Numbered from the stretch's first letter, positions 49,681 through 58,164 are shown. The stretch is DNA of 64,000 nucleotides from Arthrobacter sp. B6 (GCF_001663775.1 NZ_KV467169.1:697206-761205); one strand, 5' to 3'. Made by a program: numbers and translations. Notes: generated from the letters alone by a model not told the origin.

Positions 49681-50787
49681 CTACTCCGGGGAAATGGAGT
49701 GGATGAGCTCAACAACCCGGGTCAGGACGGCAGGATCAGTCTCCGGAGGCACCCCATGGCCAAGGTTGAGTACGTGGCCGGGCGCGGCAGAGCCGGCCCG
49801 GATGACTTCGCGCACGTGGGCCTCCAGCACCTCCCAGGGCGCTGACAGGAGGGCGGGATCGATATTTCCCTGCAGCGGCACGGTGCCGCCCAGCCTGCGG
49901 TTGGCCTCATCGAGCGGAAGGCGGTAGTCGACGCCCACCACGTCCACGCCGACGTCGCGCATGGCAACAAGCAGTTCGGAGGTGCCGGTGCCGAAGTGGA
50001 TCAGCGGCGCGCCGAGGTGGCGGACGTGGTCCAGCGCCCGGGCAGATGCGGGCGCTACGTACTTGGTGTAGTCCGCCAGGCCCAGGGACCCTGCCCACGA
50101 ATCAAAGAGCTGCCCGGCCGAGGCTCCGGCTTCAAGCTGGGCGCGGAGGAACATCCCGGAGGCATCCGCGGCCCAGTTGGCCAGGGCAGTCCAAGTCTCA
50201 GGATCGGCGTGCATCATGGTGCGGGGGCCGAGGTGGTCGCGGGACGGTTTGCCCTCCACCATGTAGGCGGCGAGGGTGAACGGCGCGCCGGCGAAGCCGA
50301 TCAGCGGGGTCTTGCCCAGCTCGGCGACGGTCAGGCGTACAGCTTCCCGGATGGGCTCCAGGGCTTCCCATGTCAGCTGCGGCAGGGCGGCTACGTCTTC
50401 GGCAGTCCGCACCGGCTTGTCCAGGACGGGACCCACGCCGGGCACGATGTCCACGCCGACACCGGCAAGCTTGAGCGGAATCACAATGTCGGAAAAGAAG
50501 ATCGCTGCGTCAACGTCGTGCCGGCGCACGGGCTGCAGCGTGATCTCGGACGCAAGCTCCGGGCGGAGGCACGAGTCAAGCATTGCCACGCCTTCACGGA
50601 CCTTCAGGTACTCCGGCAGCGACCTGCCGGCCTGCCGCATGAACCAGACGGGCCTGCGGGACGGTTTGCCGCCCCGGTAAGCGGTGATGAGCGGGGAATC
50701 TGCGGTGCGGCCGTCGATCAGTGGATGGCCGGCAGCGAGGACACTGTCACTGGATACGGCATTGGACACGGCAGGGCTGGGAGTCAT
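49681..50787 (-). CDS. hemE: Uroporphyrinogen decarboxylase
   Basis: A 368-residue enzyme that decarboxylates uroporphyrinogen III to coproporphyrinogen III. Signatures are RPVWFMRQAGRSLPEY, IGFAGAPFTLAAYMVEG, and ALDHVRHLGAPLIHFGTG. ATG 50787 is preferred; the longer frame from 50898 lacks support. It is the first gene of the minus-strand heme run and is divergent from hemA, 158 bp away. Confidence 0.95.
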   Translation of the reverse strand: MTPSPAVSNAVSSDSVLAAGHPLIDGRTADSPLITAYRGGKPSRRPVWFMRQAGRSLPEYLKVREGVAMLDSCLRPELASEITLQPVRRHDVDAAIFFSDIVIPLKLAGVGVDIVPGVGPVLDKPVRTAEDVAALPQLTWEALEPIREAVRLTVAELGKTPLIGFAGAPFTLAAYMVEGKPSRDHLGPRTMMHADPETWTALANWAADASGMFLRAQLEAGASAGQLFDSWAGSLGLADYTKYVAPASARALDHVRHLGAPLIHFGTGTSELLVAMRDVGVDVVGVDYRLPLDEANRRLGGTVPLQGNIDPALLSAPWEVLEAHVREVIRAGSAAPGHVLNLGHGVPPETDPAVLTRVVELIHSISPE

Positions 50788-50905
50788 GCCATAGATTGTC
50801 CCCAAAAATGACTCCAAAAGATAACGACAGCCTGTCACCGCCAATGGCCCTGTTGGCTCCGTGGCGGGAATCACAGCCTTCGCCGCCCCTGCCGGCACCG
50901 GCGGG

Positions 50906-50948
50906 TTGTTCTACCACGGCACGAAAAAGCTATGATTGATCTGTTGTG
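50906..50948 (+). promoter_or_regulatory. hemA promoter, nearly leaderless
   Basis: TTGTTC (50906-50911), a 19-nt spacer and TATGAT (50931-50936), then nine bases to GTG 50946. No Shine-Dalgarno sequence lies between the -10 box and the start. Confidence 0.5.
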
Positions 50949-52259
50949 GTTCTTTTTTCATTGGTGGCTACACACGCCGACATCGACCTTGAGACCGTTG
51001 CTCAACTGAGCAACGGTGCTTCCGGGGTTGCCACATCCGCACTCTCCGGATCGCCGGCAGTGACGGGTGCGGTGGTGCTTGCCACCTGCAACCGCTACGA
51101 AATCTATGGCGAAGCGCCCCACGCAGATGACGTGGAGGCAGCACGCGCGGCTCTGGTGGCCGAGATCAGCGGCCTCAGCGGCCTCAACGAACAGCTCGTG
51201 TCCCGCTCCTTCAGCACCCGCACCGGTCCCGATGTCACCCAGCATCTTTTCGCTGTCAGCGCCGGGCTGGATTCAGCCGTGGTCGGCGAGCGTGAAATCG
51301 CCGGGCAGGTCCGCCGCGCGCTGATCACCGCCCAGCACGAGGGTACGGCAAGCCCGGGCCTCGTCCGGCTGTTCCAGGCCGCGTCCAAAACGGCCAAGGA
51401 CGTCGGAGCACAGACCGCCCTCGGCTCCCGGGGGCTGTCGATTGTCTCTGTGGCCCTGGATCTGGCCACCGACCTGTCCGAAAACCCCGACTGGTCCGCC
51501 AAGAAAGTTGTGGTGTTCGGCACCGGCGCCTACGCCGGGGCCACCATGGCACTGCTCCGGGAGCGGGGTTGCACCGACATCTCGGTGTTCTCCTCGTCCG
51601 GCCGGGCCGAAGGCTTCGTCGCCACCCGCGGCGGAACGGCGCTGGACAGCGACTCCCTGCCGGCAGCCGTGGCAGTGGCTGACGTCATGATCGGTTGCAG
51701 CGGTTCGGACACGCGCGTTGAAGCAGATGAACTTGCCGAGGTCCGCGCCGGAGCCACCCAGCCGCTGATCGCCATCGACCTCGCCCTCACCCATGACTTT
51801 GATCCCGAAGTAGGAGGGCTCGACGGCGTCGAGCTGCTGACGCTGGAATCCGTGCGCCTGGCAGCACCCCAGGAACAGGCCGAGTCCCTCACCCAGGCCA
51901 GCGGCATTGTGTCCAGCGCGGCGAAGGCCTTCGAGCAGGAGCGCGAGGCCCGCTCGGTGGATACCGCAATCGTGGCCCTCCGCCGACACACCATGAACGT
52001 CCTGGACGCCGAAATGGAGAAGGTCCGCGCCCGCCACGGCTGCACCGCGGCGGCAGAGGAAGTGGAGTTCGCCCTCCGCAGGATGGTCAAGCAGCTGCTG
52101 CACGTCCCAACTGTCCGCGCCCGCGAGCTCGCGGCGAATGGCCAGCAGGAAGATTATGTGGCGGCGCTCGAAACCCTTTACGGCATCACCGTGGAGCAGC
52201 CCGCGGCCGCTGCCCAGGCCGAATGCCCGGTGGACCACCAAGGGCTGGAAAGCGCCTAA
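50946..52259 (+). CDS. hemA: Glutamyl-tRNA reductase (first step of heme synthesis)
   Basis: A 437-residue NADPH enzyme that reduces glutamyl-tRNA(Glu) to glutamate-1-semialdehyde. The catalytic cysteine lies in LATCNRYEIYG. Other motifs are FAVSAGLDSAVVGEREIAGQ, the NADPH site VVVFGTGAYAGATMALL, and the dimerisation helix near the end. A GTG start is used. It is divergent from hemE, so the nine pathway genes are joined at one control region. Confidence 0.96.
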   Translation: MVLFSLVATHADIDLETVAQLSNGASGVATSALSGSPAVTGAVVLATCNRYEIYGEAPHADDVEAARAALVAEISGLSGLNEQLVSRSFSTRTGPDVTQHLFAVSAGLDSAVVGEREIAGQVRRALITAQHEGTASPGLVRLFQAASKTAKDVGAQTALGSRGLSIVSVALDLATDLSENPDWSAKKVVVFGTGAYAGATMALLRERGCTDISVFSSSGRAEGFVATRGGTALDSDSLPAAVAVADVMIGCSGSDTRVEADELAEVRAGATQPLIAIDLALTHDFDPEVGGLDGVELLTLESVRLAAPQEQAESLTQASGIVSSAAKAFEQEREARSVDTAIVALRRHTMNVLDAEMEKVRARHGCTAAAEEVEFALRRMVKQLLHVPTVRARELAANGQQEDYVAALETLYGITVEQPAAAAQAECPVDHQGLESA

Positions 52260-52268
52260 CCCCTCGGC

Positions 52269-52371
52269 GACGCTCTCTCACTTCCTTCACGTTTCTTCAT
52301 GACGCTCTCTCACTTCCGGCACGGAAGTGAGAGAGCGTCATTGAAATTGGGGCGAAAAGTGAGAGAGCGTC
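52269..52371. repeat. Nested palindrome of four GACGCTCTCTCACTT units (family B) at the hemA/moeZ convergent junction
   Basis: GACGCTCTCTCACTTCC occurs directly at 52269-52285 and 52301-52317. Inverted copies lie at 52323-52339 (full) and 52357-52371 (15 bases). The inner pair forms a perfect 20-bp stem (52299-52318 with 52322-52341, GCA loop). The outer pair can form a second stem around it. The element fills the gap between the convergent hemA and moeZ genes. Confidence 0.92.
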
Positions 52372-52386
52372 GTCGGCGGACTCCCG

Positions 52387-53586
52387 TCAGTAGACGGGTT
52401 TCTGCGGTTCCACGTCGCGCACCCAGGCCAGGATCCCGCCGTCGAGATGGCTGACCCGCTGATAACCCGCTTTCCTCGCCGCCTCCAGAACATTCGCCGA
52501 ACGGGTCCCTGCCTTGCAGTGGAACACGATGTCCTTGTCCTGGGGCAGCTCCGCCCAGGCCTCCCCGGCGAGGATCCGTCCCTGCGGAATCAGCACGGAT
52601 CCGTCGATCCTGACGATGTCGTGCTCGCCGGTTTCGCGGACATCCACCAGGTCGAAGTCCTTCAGGCCCGCTTTGCGGGATGCCAGCATGGTGGCCAACT
52701 GTGTTGCAGTGATGGTGTGCTCGGTATCGGCGGATGCGGCCGGGGTAATTCCGCAGAACGCGTCATAGTCCGTCAGCTCCGTAATGGGTTCCGCGGCCGG
52801 ATCCTTGGAGACGCGGATCTCTCGCCAGCTGCCGCCGAGCGCATCGAACAGGGCCACCCGGCCCAGGAGTGAACGCCCGACGCCGGTAATCAGCTTTACT
52901 GCCTCGGTGACCATGAGCGAGCCGACGGCGGCACAGAGCATGCCGAACACCCCGCCCTCGCCGCAGGACGGCACGGACCCCGCCGGCGGCGCTTCAGGGT
53001 AAAGATCCCGGTAGGTGGGGCCGTACTTTTCCCAGAACACGCTCACTTGGCCGTCGAAGCGGAATATCGACCCCCACACGTAGGGCTTGCCCAGGATGGC
53101 AGCGGCGTCGTTCACGAGGTAGCGGGTGGCAAAATTGTCCGCCCCGTCCAGGATCAGGTCATAATCCGCAAACAGCTCCAGGGCGTTGGTGGCGTCCAGC
53201 CTGACGTTGTGCAGCCGGACGTCCACCAGCGGATTCAGCCCGGCGATGGCGTCGCGTGCCGATTCGATCTTGGGCCTTCCCACGTCGGCCACACCGTGGA
53301 TCACCTGTCGCTGCAGGTTGCTGAGGTCAACGGCGTCGTCGTCGATGATCCCCAGAGTTCCCACGCCCGCCGCGGCGAGGTAGAGCAGGGCCGGCGAACC
53401 CAACCCGCCGGCGCCAATGACCAGCACTTTCGCGTTCTTCAGCCGCCGCTGACCCACGGCCCCGATTTCGGGAATGATGAGGTGCCGCGAATAACGTTCC
53501 ACCTCCGCGGGGGTCAAATCCCCCGCCGGCTCCACCAGCGGTTCAAGCGAAATAGGGGAAACATTTGCGGTGAATGTCGAAGCCAT
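52387..53586 (-). CDS. moeZ: MoeZ/MoeB-type adenylyltransferase with rhodanese domain
   Basis: The 399-residue protein has an N-terminal E1-like ThiF/MoeB domain (YSRHLIIPEIGAVGQRRL, VIGAGGLGSPALLYLAAAGV, DDAVDLSNLQRQ). Residues about 300-395 form a rhodanese domain with the persulfide cysteine in FHCKAGTRSANVL. It adenylates and then thiolates the C-terminal Gly-Gly of sulfur carriers such as MoaD, ThiS or CysO. No thiF gene is present in the nearby thiamine operon, so it may also serve ThiS. Its function between molybdopterin, thiamine and cysteine pathways is not resolved. Confidence 0.92.
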   Translation of the reverse strand: MASTFTANVSPISLEPLVEPAGDLTPAEVERYSRHLIIPEIGAVGQRRLKNAKVLVIGAGGLGSPALLYLAAAGVGTLGIIDDDAVDLSNLQRQVIHGVADVGRPKIESARDAIAGLNPLVDVRLHNVRLDATNALELFADYDLILDGADNFATRYLVNDAAAILGKPYVWGSIFRFDGQVSVFWEKYGPTYRDLYPEAPPAGSVPSCGEGGVFGMLCAAVGSLMVTEAVKLITGVGRSLLGRVALFDALGGSWREIRVSKDPAAEPITELTDYDAFCGITPAASADTEHTITATQLATMLASRKAGLKDFDLVDVRETGEHDIVRIDGSVLIPQGRILAGEAWAELPQDKDIVFHCKAGTRSANVLEAARKAGYQRVSHLDGGILAWVRDVEPQKPVY

Positions 53587-53652
53587 ACTTCAATGTATGC
53601 CCCGAGATACCGCGAGGTCATATTACCCCGCAGTAAAGTGGAGGTAACTGCA

Positions 53653-54336
53653 ATGGAAAGTAGGACAACTGTGGTCCATGAAGCACGGGCTGACCCGGCG
53701 TCCGGTGGCGAACCGCCTTCACCTCAACGCACCGTAAGCCAGCGGTCCGCCCGACTTCCCCGGGACGAACGCCGGGCGCAGCTCCTCGCGGCGGCCCAGG
53801 AGGTCTTTGTCGCCAATGGTTACCACGGCGCAGCGATGGACGAGATCGCCGAAACGGCCCATGTGAGCAAGCCGGTCCTTTACCAACACTTTCCCTCGAA
53901 GCGCGAGCTGTACCTTGCCCTGCTGGACAGTCATTTGAGCTCCCTGACCGACCTCATGCTCGGCGCCCTCAGCTCCACGATTGACAACAAAGAACGCGTC
54001 CAGGCCGTGATGCGGGCGTACTACCGCTTTATCGCCAGCGACGACCAGGCCCACCGCCTGGTATTCGAATCTGACCTGATCAACGATCCTGATGTCAGTT
54101 CCCGCCTGGAAACCTTCAATAAAACGTTCGCCGACGCCGTCGCCCGGGTTATTGCCGAAGACACCAAGCTGCCCCATCTGGAAGCACAGCTCCTGGGGCG
54201 GGGCCTGGCAGGAATGGCCCAGGTCAGCGCGCGGTACTGGCTGGAAACGGACGGAAATCTCGACCTCGATGTGGCCAGCGACCTCATCTATCGTTTAGCT
54301 TGGCGCGGAATCTCTCGCTTCCCCAAAGAGACCTAG
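53653..54336 (+). CDS. TetR/AcrR family transcriptional regulator
   Basis: A 227-residue regulator. After a disordered N-terminus, residues about 45-90 form the DNA-binding domain (RRAQLLAAAQEVFVANGYHG, MDEIAETAHVSKPVLYQHF, SKRELYLALL). A helical ligand-binding domain follows. ATG 53653 has GGAGG at 53640-53644. The longer frame from 53047 runs antisense through moeZ and is rejected. It is upstream of DUF3107 and divergent from moeZ. The ligand and targets are unknown. Confidence 0.92.
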   Translation: MESRTTVVHEARADPASGGEPPSPQRTVSQRSARLPRDERRAQLLAAAQEVFVANGYHGAAMDEIAETAHVSKPVLYQHFPSKRELYLALLDSHLSSLTDLMLGALSSTIDNKERVQAVMRAYYRFIASDDQAHRLVFESDLINDPDVSSRLETFNKTFADAVARVIAEDTKLPHLEAQLLGRGLAGMAQVSARYWLETDGNLDLDVASDLIYRLAWRGISRFPKET

Positions 54337-54385
54337 ACTACAAATAAGAGAACCCAAGAAACTTTGATTGGCTGGGAGGCCCCTT

Positions 54386-54610
54386 TTGGAAATTAAGATC
54401 GGCATTCAGAACATTGGCCGCGAAATCGTACTTGAATCGGCGCAGGATGCCGATTCCGTGGCTACGGTCGTTGAAGAAGCGATCACCAAGGGCACCGAGC
54501 TCCGGCTGAAAGATGACAAGGGACGCATCATCATCGTTCCGGGAAATGCCCTGGGATACGTTGAAATCGGCGCAGAAGAGGCCCGCAAGGTCGGCTTCGG
54601 CCAGTTCTAG
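54386..54610 (+). CDS. DUF3107 small conserved actinobacterial protein
   Basis: A 74-residue protein (MEIKIGIQNIGREIVLES..., ending ALGYVEIGAEEARKVGFGQF) of the DUF3107 family, conserved beside a TetR regulator in actinobacteria. The start TTG 54386 is supported by GGGAGG at 54374-54379 with a 6-nt spacer. The longer frame from 54368 would consume that site. Function unknown. Confidence 0.9.
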   Translation: MEIKIGIQNIGREIVLESAQDADSVATVVEEAITKGTELRLKDDKGRIIIVPGNALGYVEIGAEEARKVGFGQF

Positions 54611-54669
54611 CGGGCCGCCGGCCACCCGAACGCCATGGGCGGACATCCGTTGCCTTTTGAGGAGATTCA

Positions 54670-54972
54670 ATGCTTTCGCTGACGATTGTTGTACTGGTGA
54701 CCGTTGCCGCGGGCTTTATTGTCTGGGCCAATGACAAACGGCATGCCAAGTACGGCATGGGGCTGCCCGCGGGAGTTGCCACCGCGGTCGGCGCGTTGAG
54801 CTGGATCATCTTCATGGCTGCCGGCTTTGGCTACTTGCCGGGCCTGACCTGGATTCCCTGGGTCCTGCCCATGGTGCTGGGGGCCGCAGCTGCCTTGGGT
54901 GCTGCGGTATACCTAGGACGCACCAGGTCGCGCTATGACACCCGCCGGCTGACGGCGGCGCTCAAGCTCTGA
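54670..54972 (+). CDS. Small integral membrane protein, unknown function
   Basis: A 100-residue protein with three hydrophobic segments (LTIVVLVTVAAGFIVW, GVATAVGALSWIIFMAAGF, WVLPMVLGAAAALGAAVYLG) and a basic C-terminus. GAGGAGA lies seven bases before ATG 54670. It follows DUF3107 by 59 bases, so it probably belongs to the same transcript as the TetR gene. No family is recognised. It is convergent with the pterin dehydratase fusion gene, six bases apart. Confidence 0.8.
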   Translation: MLSLTIVVLVTVAAGFIVWANDKRHAKYGMGLPAGVATAVGALSWIIFMAAGFGYLPGLTWIPWVLPMVLGAAAALGAAVYLGRTRSRYDTRRLTAALKL

Positions 54973-54978
54973 CCAGGC

Positions 54979-55644
54979 TCACCCCGGCGGCTGATTTTCT
55001 GCCTCCGTGCAGAGGCGCAGCCTGTTGCCTTGTGAATCCGTGACCACCACCCAGTCGGGTGCGTGGTCACGGTTCATTAAAGCGCCGGTAGCCCCGGTCT
55101 TCTCGAGGACGGCCGCAGACTCAGCCAGGCTTCTATGGATGTCCAGATGGATCCGGCTGCTGTTGGGTTTGGGTGGCGCGTGGAACCGCACGGACGGGCC
55201 CCGTCCGTAGGGATCCACCAGGTCTGTGCCGGGGCCTTGTTTGTATCCCAGGGCAACGCGCCACACCTCTGCGATTTCAGTGGCGTCAGGGGTGCCGATG
55301 CCTATTTCAACGGTCCGGTGCAGGCCGGGCTCCGCAGTTGCTCCGACGTCCGCTGCGGCGGAACTCGCCGAAACCGCCGCCGTGACGTCCCGTGAGGTGA
55401 CCACGCCGCCGGCGTCATGGGAGGTGTAGCGCAGGAACACGCGGTTGTACCGCCAGTCGAGGTCCGGGTGGTGGTTTTGTTCTTCGGCGAGTCGTCCGAC
55501 GGCGGCGATCAGCATCAGCGCGGCGGCCGCCGTCGGCGTTTTGTACACAGTCACGAGTCCACCGAGGCGGTACCGCCAGTCCGGGAGGCTGCCCAGTGCC
55601 TCCTCGATGCCGGACCTGGTGAGTGCCTCTTGCTGACCGGCCAC
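54979..55644 (-). CDS. Pterin-4a-carbinolamine dehydratase fused to a glyoxalase/VOC-like domain
   Basis: A 221-residue two-domain protein. Residues about 8-100 form a pterin carbinolamine dehydratase with the active-site histidines in EEQNHHPDLDWRYNRV and a later TSHDAGGVVTSRD. Residues about 112-215 resemble a VOC/glyoxalase fold (LHRTVEIGIGTPD, RIHLDIH, DWVVVTDSQGNRLRL). The GTG start at 55644 has GAGGAG six bases upstream. The longer frame from 55680 would consume it. No phenylalanine hydroxylase is nearby, so the substrate may be another pterin. Such fusions occur in actinobacteria. Confidence 0.82.
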   Translation of the reverse strand: MAGQQEALTRSGIEEALGSLPDWRYRLGGLVTVYKTPTAAAALMLIAAVGRLAEEQNHHPDLDWRYNRVFLRYTSHDAGGVVTSRDVTAAVSASSAAADVGATAEPGLHRTVEIGIGTPDATEIAEVWRVALGYKQGPGTDLVDPYGRGPSVRFHAPPKPNSSRIHLDIHRSLAESAAVLEKTGATGALMNRDHAPDWVVVTDSQGNRLRLCTEAENQPPG

Positions 55645-55700
55645 CGCTGGCTCCTCGCGTCGTCCTTGGAAGTACGGCACCGGGGGTCGTCAACAGGGGG

Positions 55701-56513
55701 TCAGAGGAACTCTGCCCGGCCTTCCATGGCCGACGACGCCAGGGCGTGCTCGCGGCGCGGTATCCGCCCGGCCGCTTTCGCCAGCCTACCGGCGATCACA
55801 GCGTGTTTGAAGGCCTCTCCCATGAGCGCCGGGTTCTGGGCACGGGTGACCGCCGTGGCCAGCAGGACGGCGTCGCAACCCAGTTCCATGGCGAGCGCAG
55901 CGTCCGAGGCGGTCCCGATGCCGGCGTCCAGCACGACGGGAACGGACGCCCTGGACACGATGAGCTCGATGTTATGCGGGTTGAGGATGCCCAGCCCGGT
56001 ACCAATGGGCGATCCCAGCGGCATCACCGCCGTCGCGCCGAGGTTTTCGAGCCGCAGCGCCAGGACGGGGTCGTCGTTGGTGTAGGCAAACACTTTGAAG
56101 CCCCGGTTCACGAGCTGTTCGGTGGCGTCAACCAGCTCCACGGCGTCAGGGAGGAGAGTCTGCTCGTCGGCGATTACCTCAAGCTTGACCCAGTCCGTTT
56201 CGAGCGCTTCGCGGGCCAGTTCGGCTGTCATGACGGCGTCCCGCGCCGTGAAGCAGCCTGCGGTATTGGGCAGGACCCGGATTCCGTGGTCCACCAGGAG
56301 CTGGAAAAGGGAGCCGGTTTCGGCCGGCGAGTATCGCCGCATGGCCACCGTGGTCAGCTCTGTTCCAGATGCCAGAAGGGCCGTACCCAGCCCGTCCAGG
56401 CTCGGAGCCCCGCCGGTGCCCATGATCAGGCGCGATCCGAGTTCGACGCCGTCGATCAGCAGGGGATCCTGGTGTCCGGTCTGGTTTAGGGTGTTGATGG
56501 TGCGTGTTTCCAT
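55701..56513 (-). CDS. thiG: Thiazole synthase
   Basis: A 270-residue enzyme that builds the thiazole phosphate of thiamine from deoxyxylulose phosphate, ThiS-thiocarboxylate and dehydroglycine. It has the TIM-barrel motifs LGSRLIMGTGG, the Schiff-base lysine region DWVKLEVIADEQTLLPD, PLGSPIGTGLGI, and DAGIGTASDAALAMELG. A ribosome-binding site GGAGG lies in the thiS 3' end; the gap to thiS is three bases. Confidence 0.96.
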   Translation of the reverse strand: METRTINTLNQTGHQDPLLIDGVELGSRLIMGTGGAPSLDGLGTALLASGTELTTVAMRRYSPAETGSLFQLLVDHGIRVLPNTAGCFTARDAVMTAELAREALETDWVKLEVIADEQTLLPDAVELVDATEQLVNRGFKVFAYTNDDPVLALRLENLGATAVMPLGSPIGTGLGILNPHNIELIVSRASVPVVLDAGIGTASDAALAMELGCDAVLLATAVTRAQNPALMGEAFKHAVIAGRLAKAAGRIPRREHALASSAMEGRAEFL

Positions 56514-56516
56514 GCT

Positions 56517-56753
56517 TCAGCCTCCTTGGACTGCTGTGACCAGCTCGACGTCGTCACCCTCGGCGAGCGCCGTGACGTACCACTGGCTGCGGGGTACTAC
56601 TTCGGAGTTGTGCGCCACGGCCACACCCAGTTTCTGCCCGTCCGTCGCTTGACCGTTCGCGGCCAGGGAACGGCCGGTGACCTGGCTGACCAGGGTGGTG
56701 ATCGACGCACCGTCGGACACGTCGTGCTGAAGACCGTTAAGGGTGATGTTCAT
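56517..56753 (-). CDS. thiS: Sulfur carrier protein ThiS
   Basis: A 78-residue ubiquitin-like protein, MNITLNGLQHDVSDG, ending in the Gly-Gly that is thiocarboxylated (VTAVQGG). ATG 56753 overlaps the thiO stop as ATGA. The longer frame from 57014 is antisense and out of register with thiO and is rejected. It is followed by thiG three bases later. Confidence 0.95.
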   Translation of the reverse strand: MNITLNGLQHDVSDGASITTLVSQVTGRSLAANGQATDGQKLGVAVAHNSEVVPRSQWYVTALAEGDDVELVTAVQGG

Positions 56754-58063
56754 GCGGATTCCTTGGTGGGTTGAAATGTGGCGGTGTGCTGCCCGGAGAA
56801 CCTGGCCGGGCCGAACGGGAGCCAGCGCGGGTCCCCGCGTCCGTCCATCAGCTCCCGGCAGATGGCTGCCGCTGCAGGCATGAGCAACACCCCGTGGCGA
56901 AAGAATCCGGTGGCAACAATAAGGCCGGCCACGTGTCCCTCGCTCTCCGGGAGCTGGACGCGGCCCAGCAGCGGAGCATTGTCCGGCGTAGCAGGACGCG
57001 CCCTCGCCGTGCATTCGAGCAGCTCAAGCTCGGAGACAGCCGGCACCAGGACCTGGGCGTCCCGGAGCAGCTGGTAGACGCCGCCCGCTGACACTCCGGC
57101 TGCCGACGCTCCTGTGCCGTCCCGGCTTTGCTCCAGGCTTGGGGAAGCCAATGCGTCCTCGCGTTGGGTGGCACCGATGACCACTGTGCCGTCGCGCCTG
57201 GGGACGATGTAGACAGGGACTCCCCGCACCAGGCCGCGGACGGTGGCCGTCACCAGCGGGCGCAGATGCTCCGGGACGCGCAGCCGGAGGATATCGCCGT
57301 GCACCGGACGCAGCGGCAACCGGAGGCCCTCGGGCAGTCCGCCTAAAGTTGCTGCGTGAAGCCCGTTCGCCACGACGGTTTCCCCTGCGGTGACCGATCC
57401 CCCACCGGCCAGCCTGGCACCCGTGACAGCGCCGTCCTTCCAGATCAGCGACGACGCACGTTCGGCAACGGCGAATCCGTCGTGGGCGCCCGGCACCCCG
57501 GATCCCGATCCTTCCCCGTGGCCGGCCAGCGCTTCCCGCAGGCATGCCACCAGCTTCCGCGGATCCACCTGGTGGTCAGCGGGAATGTCCAGGGCGCAGG
57601 AGATCGCGGGGCTGAGGAGGGCTTCGCGGTTCCTCGCCTCCCTCACCGTCAGCGGTTCAACGTCCAGCCCGTGTGCCATTTGTACTATACGCAGGTCCAT
57701 CAGGGCACGGCGGTCGGCGGAGTCGGCACCAATCGCCAGCGTGGGAGTGGGAAGGTACCCGGCGTCGCCGGGGGCGTCCCGGGCCAGGTCCGCCGCGAAC
57801 GCCGGCCACAGCCCCGATGATTCAAGCATCAGCCCCAGGAGGTCTTCCTCCTGGTAGTGCAATTCACTCACCGGGGCGAGCATGCCGGCCGCAGCCCAGC
57901 TCGCACCGGAGCCCGGTGCGTCATCAATGACCACCGCCGAACGGCCAGAGCGCCTGGCTTCCCAGGCTATGCCGTGGCCAATCACACCACCGCCGATAAC
58001 GGCGACGTCAGCATGGAGGTCAGCTGGAGCGGCAGCGGACAAACTGCCGGAGGACCGGATCAT
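56750..58063 (-). CDS. thiO: Glycine oxidase (FAD-dependent) for thiazole synthesis
   Basis: A 437-residue D-amino-acid-oxidase-fold enzyme that oxidises glycine to the imine used by ThiG. The FAD motif is DVAVIGGGVIGHGIAWEARRSG. Substrate-loop and C-terminal FAD parts are GASWAAAGMLAPVSE, PVYIVPRRDGTVVIGATQRED and IVATGFFRHGVLLMPA. ATG 58063 lies eight bases beyond the riboswitch core, whose GGGAAGGAA probably includes the ribosome-binding site. It is the first gene of thiO-thiS-thiG. Confidence 0.93.
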   Translation of the reverse strand: MIRSSGSLSAAAPADLHADVAVIGGGVIGHGIAWEARRSGRSAVVIDDAPGSGASWAAAGMLAPVSELHYQEEDLLGLMLESSGLWPAFAADLARDAPGDAGYLPTPTLAIGADSADRRALMDLRIVQMAHGLDVEPLTVREARNREALLSPAISCALDIPADHQVDPRKLVACLREALAGHGEGSGSGVPGAHDGFAVAERASSLIWKDGAVTGARLAGGGSVTAGETVVANGLHAATLGGLPEGLRLPLRPVHGDILRLRVPEHLRPLVTATVRGLVRGVPVYIVPRRDGTVVIGATQREDALASPSLEQSRDGTGASAAGVSAGGVYQLLRDAQVLVPAVSELELLECTARARPATPDNAPLLGRVQLPESEGHVAGLIVATGFFRHGVLLMPAAAAICRELMDGRGDPRWLPFGPARFSGQHTATFQPTKESA

Positions 58064-58069
58064 GGGTTC

Positions 58070-58164
58070 CTTCCCTACGCCGGTATTAGCCGGATCAGGT
58101 CAAGCGGTCGGCTCTGACGCCCTCTCAGCCCGGCGCTTTATGACAGCTGCCGCAGGCTCCCGCA
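58070..58164 (-). promoter_or_regulatory. TPP (THI element) riboswitch upstream of thiO
   Basis: On the minus strand the sequence shows CGGGAGCC, then CGGGCTGAGAGGGCG, then ACCTGATCCGGCTAATACCGG and GCGTAGGGAAGG. These are the conserved parts of the thiamine pyrophosphate riboswitch in correct order. The final GGGAAGGAA sits six to twelve bases before the thiO ATG. Binding TPP should therefore hide the ribosome-binding site and turn off thiOSG translation. A TAAACT box at 58180-58175 could be its -10 element. Confidence 0.95.

Noticed and set aside
39891..52259. Recent horizontal transfer of the heme locus
   Set aside because: Codon and base usage look like the rest of the window, and no mobile genes or repeats flank it.
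52269..52371. CRISPR-like array
   Set aside because: Units are in both orientations, with unequal spacers and only four copies; no cas genes.
53047..53652. Longer N-terminus for the TetR regulator
   Set aside because: It would run antisense through moeZ; ATG 53653 has a strong GGAGG site.
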